NCBI GenBank assembly: GCA_934643185.1
Contig: CAKUBN010000037.1
Location: forward strand, 1-22,550
Direction of reading: 5' to 3'
Length of the DNA: 22,550 nt
Source: an uncultured Eubacteriales bacterium
Lineage (GTDB): Bacteria > Bacillota > Clostridia > Oscillospirales > Acutalibacteraceae
In this document: positions 1-5,796 of the stretch, one piece after another
How the letters are laid out: every line of letters starts with the position of its first letter
Numbering within the stretch: the stretch's first letter is position 1
Program-made: the position numbers and the translations under genes
The notes under the pieces: model-generated
Seen by the model: only the letters and a program-made list of their open reading frames with translations
The model's database searches: none
What the model was told of the DNA's origin: nothing

Positions 1-101
1 GTACCCCTTCGAGGGGTCAGCAAGTACTGACCCTTCTAGGGTCTGAGCAAACCACTAGTTTACTAGTGGTTTTGATTTGAAAAAGCTTGAGCAAAACTTT
101 T
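1..101 (-). repeat. Repeat fragment (copy A), hairpin chain downstream of sigE
   Basis: Read on the minus strand, this begins 24 nt after the sigE stop with AAAAGTTTTGCTCAAGC and continues through position 76. That 26-bp stretch (76-101) is identical to the start of repeat copy E near serA. After it the sequence departs from the family and holds other hairpins: a perfect 11-bp stem at 49-59/62-72, GACCC/GGGTC at 29-33/39-43, GGGTCAG/CTGACCC at 14-20/27-33, and ACCCC/GGGGT at 3-7/13-17. The last three share arms, so they are mutually exclusive folds. The window edge cuts the element. It may serve as the 3' end of the spoIIGA-sigE transcript, but there is no long T-run. Confidence 0.6.
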
Positions 102-125
102 AATCACCGTAACGTTCAGCTTGTG

Positions 126-842
126 CTATCCCGCTTTCTCCATCTCCGCCTTCAATCGGTGCAAAATCCGCTTTTCAAGCCTCGAAATATACGACTGCGA
201 GATGCCAAGCGCGTCGGCGACCTCCTTTTGCGTGTGCTCCTTTTGCCGGTTCAGCCCAAAACGCAGCTCCATGATCTGCTTTTCGCGCGGGTCAAGCTTT
301 TCAACAGCGCGGAGTAGCGTCTGCTTTTCCGATTCCTGCTCAATGCCGCGGTTCACAATGTCCGGGTCGCTGCCAAGCAAATCAGAGAGCAAAAGCTCGT
401 TGCCGTCCCAGTCCACATTCAGCGGGTCGTCGAGCGAAATTTCGTTTTTCAGCTGCGCCGTTTTGCGCAGGTACATCAAAATCTCATTTTCAATGCACCG
501 CGAAGCATATGTCGCAAGCTTAATATTGCGCTCCACGCTGAACGTGTTCACCGCCTTAATGAGCCCGATAGTGCCGATGGAAATAAGGTCCTCCACATTC
601 GCGGCGGGCGATTCAAACTTCTTCGCAATGTACACCACAAGCCGCAGATTGTGCGTGATGAGCGGGTCGCGCGCGTTCGGCTTTCCGTCGCGGATGTTCT
701 GAAAAACCGCCTGCTCTTCCTCTTTCGTCAGCGGCGGCGGAAGCGTCTCCGGGCCATTTATGTAGTGGCAGGTGTCCTCGTTCAGCTTCAGCAAAACGCG
801 GGCGAAAAGTGCGCGCATGCGGGTGAGAAAATCGTATTTCAT
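126..842 (-). CDS. sigE: RNA polymerase sporulation sigma factor SigE (pro-sigma-E)
   Basis: Early mother-cell sigma factor, made as an inactive precursor and activated by SpoIIGA cleavage. The 238-aa product matches the family along its length. An amphipathic pro-region (about residues 1-27) precedes the conserved LPPPL at 34-38. Region 2 contains NLRLVVYIAKKF (65-76), EDLISIGTIGLIKAVNTF (84-101) and KLATYASRCIENEILMYLR (108-126), then NVDWDGNELLLSDLLG (142-157). The region 4 helix-turn-helix contains EKQIMELRFGL (187-197) and ADALGISQSYISRLEKR (209-225). The ATG overlaps the spoIIGA stop as ATGA, with AAAGGA upstream, so the genes are translationally coupled. In many Clostridia sigG follows sigE. 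Here the next thing downstream is a hairpin repeat, and the window ends before any following gene can be seen. Confidence 0.97.
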   Translation of the reverse strand: MKYDFLTRMRALFARVLLKLNEDTCHYINGPETLPPPLTKEEEQAVFQNIRDGKPNARDPLITHNLRLVVYIAKKFESPAANVEDLISIGTIGLIKAVNTFSVERNIKLATYASRCIENEILMYLRKTAQLKNEISLDDPLNVDWDGNELLLSDLLGSDPDIVNRGIEQESEKQTLLRAVEKLDPREKQIMELRFGLNRQKEHTQKEVADALGISQSYISRLEKRILHRLKAEMEKAG

Positions 843-1699
843 GGGCTGTCCTTTCCGGGTTTTAAACCCTGTATCTGCGCGGCGTCACACATAGCGGCGC
901 CGACAAGCGCGTGAAAACTCCCTGCGGAAAGCGTGCGGTCGGTCACGGCGACCCAGCACTCGATCGGCACGCCCGAAAGCAAAGCCGCCTCCGGCCGGAA
1001 CGCGGGCAAAACGCCGTCCGCCCCAAGCGAAGAAAACGGGATGAGCCGCATGGAAACGGCGCTTTCCGCGCTCTGCATTCCAAAATCCGGCGGCAATAGG
1101 TCAGCGAGCGCACGCCGCTCCGCAACGACGGCAGGCGCGCCGGAAAAGGGCTCCGTCAGTGTCAGTCCCGTGTCGATTTTCGCCGGAATCGTGACGGTTT
1201 TGCCTTGCAGTGTGACGGTCAGCTTTGCGAAAAACACGTCCGGCTCCTTTTTGCGGAACAGGCGGTCAAAGCCGTATAACACGCCGTAAGAGGCGCACGT
1301 GAGCACAATGAGCGTCAGCGCGGAAATGTCAAAATACACCGCGCCGTTTGCGAGCAAAATGCCGTGTATCGGCAAAAAATATGCCGCGGCCGTCAAAAGC
1401 CCGGAAAGCGTCGCACCAAACAAAAACAGCAAAAACGCGGCCTTTAAAAGCTGTGTCATCGGCTTTGGTGCAAACGCCGCCGCGCACAGCGCAAGCGATT
1501 CTAACAGTGCCAGCGGAAACAAAATGACTCCCGGCAGCGCGGGCAATAAAGCCGAAAGCCCAAATGCCCCACCGAGCACGGAAGCGAGCAAAAGTCGTTT
1601 TCCCGTAAGCGGCAGCCGCAGAAAGCGCCGCACCGCGCTGAGCAAAAGCGCGTCTATGTAGAGGTTCACGATGAAAAGCAGGTCGGCATAAACGGTCAC
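839..1699 (-). CDS. spoIIGA: Sigma-E processing peptidase SpoIIGA
   Basis: Membrane aspartic-type protease that removes the pro-sequence of SigE after asymmetric division. The start is taken as GTG at 1699 (286 aa), because GGGAGGTGA lies 6 nt upstream. A GTG further upstream at 1717 would place that ribosome binding site inside the coding region. The N-terminal half (about 1-145) is strongly hydrophobic with about five membrane segments, beginning VYADLLFIVNLYIDALLL as usual for the family. The C-terminal soluble domain carries KIDTGLTL with putative catalytic D176. The family motif is usually DTGN followed by L and P; here N is replaced by L, although TEPFSG follows as expected. The gene overlaps sigE by 4 nt. 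Identification rests on the N-terminal signature, the DTG motif and the partner gene. Confidence 0.93.
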   Translation of the reverse strand: MTVYADLLFIVNLYIDALLLSAVRRFLRLPLTGKRLLLASVLGGAFGLSALLPALPGVILFPLALLESLALCAAAFAPKPMTQLLKAAFLLFLFGATLSGLLTAAAYFLPIHGILLANGAVYFDISALTLIVLTCASYGVLYGFDRLFRKKEPDVFFAKLTVTLQGKTVTIPAKIDTGLTLTEPFSGAPAVVAERRALADLLPPDFGMQSAESAVSMRLIPFSSLGADGVLPAFRPEAALLSGVPIECWVAVTDRTLSAGSFHALVGAAMCDAAQIQGLKPGKDSP

Positions 1700-1718
1700 C
1701 CTCTCACCTCCCAACACC

Positions 1719-1752
1719 AGTATACATGTGGGACAAATTTTGATTCTGTCAC
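1719..1752 (-). promoter_or_regulatory. Candidate spoIIGA promoter with 22-nt spacer
   Basis: On the minus strand a GTGACA hexamer (1752-1747) and a TATACT hexamer (1724-1719) are separated by 22 nt. The spoIIG promoter of Bacillus subtilis is known for a 22-bp spacer and for activation by Spo0A with sigma-A. TTTGTCCCA (1740-1732) inside the spacer is a partial match to the Spo0A box TTTGTCGAA. The predicted transcript start lies only about 12 nt before the GTG codon, with the ribosome binding site at its very 5' end, which is tight. Confidence 0.5.
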
Positions 1753-1817
1753 ATTGTGCCGCCGGGAAAAATTTTCAGAAAAGGCGCGTGTTTCCCGCAC
1801 ACGCCCGTCGATTTGCA

Positions 1818-1846
1818 TTGACAAAATCCGCATTGCCTGCTATGCT
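1818..1846 (+). promoter_or_regulatory. Sigma-A-type promoter of the TIM-barrel gene
   Basis: TTGACA at 1818-1823 and TATGCT at 1841-1846 are separated by 17 nt. The predicted start near 1853 is followed by TGGAGGTGG and the ATG at 1874. This placement excludes the longer reading frame that opens at 1754. Confidence 0.85.
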
Positions 1847-1873
1847 GAAAATACTTTTGGAGGTGGCGTTAAA

Positions 1874-2719
1874 ATGAACCGAATTTCTATTTTTTACGAG
1901 CATATGGCAGAAGCCATGAAGCAGGAAAATATCACGTTAGACGAAGTGTGCGCGGCGGTAAAGGGCTTCGGCTTTGACGGCGTAGAGCTCGACGCAAACC
2001 GCATTCAAAACGAGGGCGATACCCTTTTGCCCGCGCTGCAAAAGGCCGGCCTAAGCGTAAACGGCATTTATAATTTTTTCGATTTCGGCAGCGTAACGGG
2101 CTCGCCGGAAAAGGACCGTGCAGAATCCTTGCGGGTCATCGGGCTTTGCGAAAAGGCAGACTGCAAGTTTTTGCTCGCCGTAGCGGGCTTTTTGACAGAT
2201 GACGAAATGGTGCGCGGCAGTACAAAATATGAAGCCCGCCGTCTACGCATGGCAGCGTCTTTGACAGAGCTCACGGCAGAAGCGGAAAAGCACGGCATCA
2301 CGGTCGTGATGGAAGAGTTCGACAATCTCACCGCGCCATACTCCCGCGCCGATGAGCTTTTGTGGTTCATGCGCCACGTGCCCGGCATGCGCTGCGGCTT
2401 TGACACCGGCAATTTTCTTTATAATGAGGAGGACGCGCTGCGCATTTTGGAGCTTTTTCGCCCGTACATCGTTTCGGTGCACTGCAAAGACCGCGCGTTT
2501 ACGGAAAACGCCGGCAGCCCGTGCGTCACGGTAGCAAACCGCAAGCTGTACCCCGTAGCGGTAGGTGACGGCGATCTCCCCGTTGCAAAGATAATGCGCA
2601 TTTTGCTCGATTCCGGCTACACCGGCAGCTTTGCGGCAGAGCATTTCGGCTCCATAGAGCAGCTGAAAGGCATGGAGCGCTCGGCGGCGTTTTTGAAGCG
2701 GGTGCTGGGGGAGAAGTGA
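1874..2719 (+). CDS. Sugar phosphate isomerase/epimerase family protein (TIM barrel, AP_endonuc_2)
   Basis: Predicted cytoplasmic 281-aa xylose-isomerase-like TIM-barrel enzyme, probably metal-dependent sugar isomerisation or epimerisation; the substrate cannot be told. The pattern of strands and conserved acids fits the family: GFGFDGVELD (31-40), VVMEEFD (144-150), CGFDTGNF (174-181), VSVHCKDR (200-207) and SFAAEHFGS (252-260). E147 or E148, D177, H203 and E256 are the likely metal and catalytic residues. The ATG at 1874 is preferred because GGAGGTGG precedes it and a good promoter lies just upstream. The gene stands alone: spoIIGA is divergent, and downstream is a repeat element in the opposite orientation. 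No clear rho-independent terminator follows, so readthrough toward the response regulator is possible. Confidence 0.85.
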   Translation: MNRISIFYEHMAEAMKQENITLDEVCAAVKGFGFDGVELDANRIQNEGDTLLPALQKAGLSVNGIYNFFDFGSVTGSPEKDRAESLRVIGLCEKADCKFLLAVAGFLTDDEMVRGSTKYEARRLRMAASLTELTAEAEKHGITVVMEEFDNLTAPYSRADELLWFMRHVPGMRCGFDTGNFLYNEEDALRILELFRPYIVSVHCKDRAFTENAGSPCVTVANRKLYPVAVGDGDLPVAKIMRILLDSGYTGSFAAEHFGSIEQLKGMERSAAFLKRVLGEK

Positions 2720-2735
2720 GGCCGGCATTTTTTTT

Positions 2736-2925
2736 AAAGGCTCGTTTTGCTCGCCTTTCAAGAACCCCCTTGATAGGGTTTCTTGCGGCAGAACAGTCCA
2801 CCGGACTGTTCTGCCTATTTTCCTGATCTTCGCGAACGCAAAGAGATTTCGCTTTCTGCGGAAAGCGACTCGGGGCGTTGCCCCAAGACCCCACAGCCTT
2901 TTGAAAAAGGCTGGCGAAAACTTTT
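2736..2925 (-). repeat. Seven-hairpin repeat element, copy B
   Basis: Full copy on the minus strand. From its 5' end at 2925 it reads AAAAGTTTT, hairpin 1 CAGCCTTTT/AAAAGGCTG (2894-2902/2905-2913), hairpin 2 GGGGC/GCCCC (2872-2876/2880-2884), hairpin 3 CGCTTTC/GAAAGCG (2850-2856/2861-2867) with minus-strand loop CGCA, a degraded hairpin 4 keeping ATCAGGA, hairpin 5 with a 13-bp stem (2787-2799/2803-2815), an imperfect hairpin 6 (2759-2785), and hairpin 7 AAAGGC/GCCTTT (2736-2741/2753-2758). Unlike the other copies it does not follow a gene on its own strand. It lies antisense between the TIM-barrel gene and the response regulator. Confidence 0.85.
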
Positions 2926-2962
2926 AACCGACGGTTGCCGTTAGCTTTATTTAGGAGATACT

Positions 2963-3640
2963 ATGGAAAATCACAGAATTTTGATCGTTGAAGATGATGA
3001 GGCCATTGCGGGTGCGGTCAGCCGCATCATCGAATCCTGGGGGCTCACCCCGCGCTGTGTACGCGATTTTCGCGATGTTCTGCGCGAATTTACAGATTTC
3101 GACCCGCATCTGGTTCTCATGGACATCACCCTGCCGGTTTTTAACGGCTACCACTGGTGCAGCGAGATCCGCAAAATTTCCGCCGTGCCGATCATTTTTG
3201 TCTCAAGCGCGTCGGAAAATATGAATATCGTGATGGCGGTGGACATGGGCGACGATGATTTCATCGCAAAGCCGTTCGACCCCTCTGTGCTCATGGCAAA
3301 AATTCGCGCCCTGTTGCGCCGCACCTACGACCTTGGCGACCGCGTGCCAGTCATTGAGCGCGGCGGTGCGGTCTTGAACCTGAACGATGAGACAGTGACG
3401 CACGACGGCCAAAAGGTACAGCTCACGCGCAACGAATTCCGCATTCTGCAAACGCTTATGGAAAGCCGCGGCAAGGTCGTCAGCCGCGAGACGCTCATGA
3501 CGCGTCTTTGGGAATACGACCTGTATATTGAGGAAAACACGCTGACCGTCAACATGACCCGCTTGCGCAAAAAGCTTTCGGGCATCGGCCTGACCGATTT
3601 CATCACGACGCGCGTCGGCAGCGGCTACGTCATTTTGTGA
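2963..3640 (+). CDS. OmpR/PhoB-family response regulator, BceR-like
   Basis: DNA-binding response regulator of 225 aa. The receiver domain (about 4-115) has the acidic pair D11-D12, phosphoacceptor D54 in LVLMDITLP, and K103 in FIAKPFD. The winged-helix output domain (about 125-225) carries LTRNEFRILQTLM, VVSRETLMTRLWE and NTLTVNMTRLRKKL, with GSGYVIL at the end. AGGAGA lies upstream of the ATG. The cognate kinase starts 8 nt after the stop. The pairing with a small two-helix kinase and a BceAB-type transporter marks it as a peptide-antibiotic sensing regulator, expected to bind the dyad ahead of the ATPase gene. Only 37 bp separates the gene from repeat copy B, so its promoter must lie within the repeat or further upstream; none was identified. 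Confidence 0.93.
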   Translation: MENHRILIVEDDEAIAGAVSRIIESWGLTPRCVRDFRDVLREFTDFDPHLVLMDITLPVFNGYHWCSEIRKISAVPIIFVSSASENMNIVMAVDMGDDDFIAKPFDPSVLMAKIRALLRRTYDLGDRVPVIERGGAVLNLNDETVTHDGQKVQLTRNEFRILQTLMESRGKVVSRETLMTRLWEYDLYIEENTLTVNMTRLRKKLSGIGLTDFITTRVGSGYVIL

Positions 3641-3648
3641 GGTGCTTT

Positions 3649-4653
3649 ATGAAGAAAAAGGAAGGCGCGCTGTTTTTTTTCTACCTGCGCGCGCACAGCT
3701 TGCAGCTCGCATTTTTGCTGCTGTGCTCCGCCATTTTTGCGGTGATTTTGTTTTTGAGCGACCTGCCTGCAGAACCCGTTTTGTACGCGGCGCTGTTGTG
3801 CGCGGTGCTGGGGCTTTTGTGTTTTGCCGTCAGCTATCTGCGGTTCCATAAGCAATTTCGCCGCCTGGAAGCGGCGCTTTTAAGCCTGCCCGAATCCCGC
3901 GGTGATCTCCCGGAGCCATCGGGCAGCACAGCCGAATGTTACGATGAAGCCGTGCGCATGCTGTGCACCAAGCTCGCCCAAAGCGAGACGGACCGCCGCC
4001 GCGGGCAGGAGGAGAGTGCCGATTATTTCACCATGTGGGTGCACCAGATCAAAACGCCCATCTCCGCCATGCGGCTGATGCTCGGCGAAGAAGATACCCC
4101 GCGCAGCCGCGCCCTTTCCGCAGAGCTGTTTCGCATCGACCGCTACGTCGAAATGGCCTTAAACTACGCGCGCTTAAACAGCACGTCAAACGACCTTGTG
4201 TTTGCGCAGGTCGAGGTTGAACCCGTCATCAAGCGCGTCGTGCGGCAGTATGCTGGGCAGTTTATCCGCAAGCACATCGCCTTAAAATGCGACATCGCCC
4301 CCGTGCAGGTTTTAACGGATGAAAAGTGGCTGGCGTTCATTTTGGGCCAGATCCTCGCAAACGCCGTAAAATATACGGAAAGCGGCACCGTGACCGTCAC
4401 CGTCACAAAAGATAAGGTCTTAAAAGTCAGCGACACCGGCATCGGCATCGCGCCGGAAGATTTGCCGCGCATTTTTGAAAAGGGCTTCACGGGCTATAAC
4501 GGCAGGGCAGAGAAGAAATCGACGGGCCTTGGCATGTATCTAAGCCGTCGCGCCGCCGATATGCTCGGCCACACGCTCTCCGTGCAGTCCGCCCCCGGAG
4601 CGGGCAGCACCTTTTCACTCGATATGAAAGAAAGCCGCTTGCAGGTGGAGTGA
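3649..4653 (+). CDS. Intramembrane-sensing histidine kinase, BceS-like
   Basis: Sensor kinase of 334 aa. Two adjacent N-terminal membrane helices (about 17-37 and 44-65) have almost no extracytoplasmic loop, the hallmark of intramembrane-sensing kinases that receive the signal through a partner ABC transporter. The phosphoacceptor is H132 in WVHQIKTPISAMRLML. The ATPase domain shows the N box LGQILANAVKYT (N238), G1 SDTGIGI (261-267) and G2 STGLGMYLSRR (291-301). The ATG at 3649 has GAGGTG just upstream and is preferred over an in-frame GTG at 3637, which would overlap the regulator. Repeat copy C begins 24 nt after the stop and separates it from the transporter genes. Confidence 0.92.
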   Translation: MKKKEGALFFFYLRAHSLQLAFLLLCSAIFAVILFLSDLPAEPVLYAALLCAVLGLLCFAVSYLRFHKQFRRLEAALLSLPESRGDLPEPSGSTAECYDEAVRMLCTKLAQSETDRRRGQEESADYFTMWVHQIKTPISAMRLMLGEEDTPRSRALSAELFRIDRYVEMALNYARLNSTSNDLVFAQVEVEPVIKRVVRQYAGQFIRKHIALKCDIAPVQVLTDEKWLAFILGQILANAVKYTESGTVTVTVTKDKVLKVSDTGIGIAPEDLPRIFEKGFTGYNGRAEKKSTGLGMYLSRRAADMLGHTLSVQSAPGAGSTFSLDMKESRLQVE

Positions 4654-4677
4654 GTAACGGAAACAGCGAAGCGACGC

Positions 4678-4871
4678 AAAAGTCTTTAGTCAAGTTTTCT
4701 TCAGAAAACTTGCGGGTTCTTAGGGCAGAGCCCTAAGTCGCTTTCCGCAGAAAGCGAAATCCTTTTGCCTACTCAAAAACTAGGAGAGTAGGCTAAACAG
4801 TCCGGGGGACTGTTTAGCCGTAGGGAACCCAGTTGCATGGGTTCCCTAAAGGACTTGCTCGGCAAGTCCTT
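4678..4871 (+). repeat. Seven-hairpin repeat element, copy C
   Basis: Best-formed copy. It begins AAAAGTCTTT (4678-4687), then H1 10 bp (4691-4700/4703-4712), H2 CTTAGGGC/GCCCTAAG (4719-4726/4730-4737), H3 CGCTTTC/GAAAGCG with loop CGCA (4739-4745/4750-4756), H4 GCCTACTC/GAGTAGGC with CTAGGA in the loop (4767-4774/4786-4793), H5 13 bp with a 3-nt loop (4791-4803/4807-4819), H6 TAGGGAACCC/GGGTTCCCTA (4821-4830/4839-4848), and H7 AAGGACTTGC/GCAAGTCCTT (4849-4858/4862-4871). H4 and H5 share three bases. No T-run follows H7, so this copy is not an obvious intrinsic terminator. Confidence 0.9.
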
Positions 4872-4915
4872 AGAAAAGGCCGCAGCTTCGTCGTTCACCG
4901 ACAGCACCGTGCTGC

Positions 4916-4958
4916 CACCTTACAAAAATGTAAGCTCCACCTTTCATTTTGTAAGGTG
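4916..4958 (+). promoter_or_regulatory. Candidate BceR-type operator ahead of the ABC transporter genes
   Basis: TTACA-AAAA-TGTAA at 4920-4933 is a perfect dyad and matches the TNACA-N4-TGTAA motif described, as I recall, for BceR-like regulators. A second arm, TTTTGTAAGGTG at 4947-4958, is the exact reverse complement of CACCTTACAAAA at 4916-4927, giving a 12-bp inverted repeat with a 19-nt spacer. This could be a main site plus a secondary half-site for cooperative binding. The whole array sits just upstream of a promoter with a weak -35. Confidence 0.72.
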
Positions 4959-4964
4959 AATCGA

Positions 4965-4993
4965 TGTTCCGGCTTCGCATTTTGCTGTATACT
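4965..4993 (+). promoter_or_regulatory. Candidate activated promoter of the BceAB-like genes
   Basis: TATACT at 4988-4993 is a good -10. Seventeen nucleotides upstream, TGTTCC (4965-4970) is a poor -35. The operator ends 6 bp before it, an arrangement expected for an activator-dependent promoter. Confidence 0.6.
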
Positions 4994-5025
4994 TTTGTCA
5001 ACGAATTGAAAAAGGAGACTTATTT

Positions 5026-5781
5026 ATGGCTGTTTTGGAAGTCAATGGTTTGAAAAAGGTATACACCACGCGGTTCGGCGGCAGCCGCGTGCAGGCGCTC
5101 ACGAATGTCACGTTTGCGGTGGAGCGCGGCGAGTACGTCGCCATCATGGGCGAGTCCGGCTCCGGCAAAACGACGCTCTTAAATATTCTTGCGGCGCTCG
5201 ACCGCCCCACAGAGGGCGAAGTGTTCTTAAACGGCCGCGCACTTTCGACGATCGGCGAAAAAGAGATCGCCTCGTTCCGCCGCCAGAACCTCGGCTTCGT
5301 CTTTCAGGATTTCAACCTGCTTGATACCTTCACCCTGCAGGATAACATTTTCCTGCCGCTCGTCTTAGCGGGCAAGCATTTCCCGGAGATGCAGGCAAAG
5401 CTTTTGCCGCTCGCGCAGCAGCTTGGCATTGCAGACCTGCTCCAGAAGTACCCGTATGAGGTTTCCAGCGGCCAGAAGCAGCGCGCCGCCGTGACGCGTG
5501 CGCTCATCACCTCGCCGCAGATTTTACTTGCGGATGAACCCACCGGCGCGCTCGATTCCCACGCGTCCGACAGTCTTTTGTCCCTTTTCGGCGAGATCAA
5601 CCGTGCCGGGCAGACGATTTTAATGGTTACGCACTCCACAAAAGCCGCAAGCCACGCGGGCCGCGTGCTGTTTATCAAGGACGGCGTCGTGTTCCACCAG
5701 ATCTACCGCGGTGGCTCCACAAACGAAGAGATGTTCCGCCGCATTTCAGATACTCTCACCGCCATGGCGGCAGGCGCGTAA
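5026..5781 (+). CDS. ABC transporter ATP-binding protein, BceA-like
   Basis: ATPase of a peptide-antibiotic sensing and detoxification transporter, cytoplasmic face. The 251-aa product has Walker A GESGSGKTT (42-50), Q-loop VFQDFNLLD (Q94), signature VSSGQKQRAAVTRAL (146-160), Walker B ILLADEPTGALDS (166-178) and switch histidine H203 in VTHSTKAA. The signature reads SSGQKQ rather than SGGQ(Q/R)Q, a form common in MacB/BceA-type ATPases. AAGGAG at 5012-5017 supports the start. The permease gene follows after 15 nt. With the upstream two-component pair it forms a complete Bce-type module for resistance to cell-wall-active peptides such as bacitracin-like compounds or bacteriocins; the actual ligand cannot be deduced. 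Confidence 0.94.
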   Translation: MAVLEVNGLKKVYTTRFGGSRVQALTNVTFAVERGEYVAIMGESGSGKTTLLNILAALDRPTEGEVFLNGRALSTIGEKEIASFRRQNLGFVFQDFNLLDTFTLQDNIFLPLVLAGKHFPEMQAKLLPLAQQLGIADLLQKYPYEVSSGQKQRAAVTRALITSPQILLADEPTGALDSHASDSLLSLFGEINRAGQTILMVTHSTKAASHAGRVLFIKDGVVFHQIYRGGSTNEEMFRRISDTLTAMAAGA

Positions 5782-5796
5782 CGGGAGGGCATCAAA

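Noticed and set aside
1754..1873. Upstream extension of the TIM-barrel reading frame
   Set aside because: The extension contains the promoter of the gene, and a good ribosome binding site lies before the later ATG.
4902..4914. CAGCAC-C-GTGCTG dyad near the transporter promoter
   Set aside because: Single short palindrome with a one-base centre, not repeated and too far from the promoter core to interpret.
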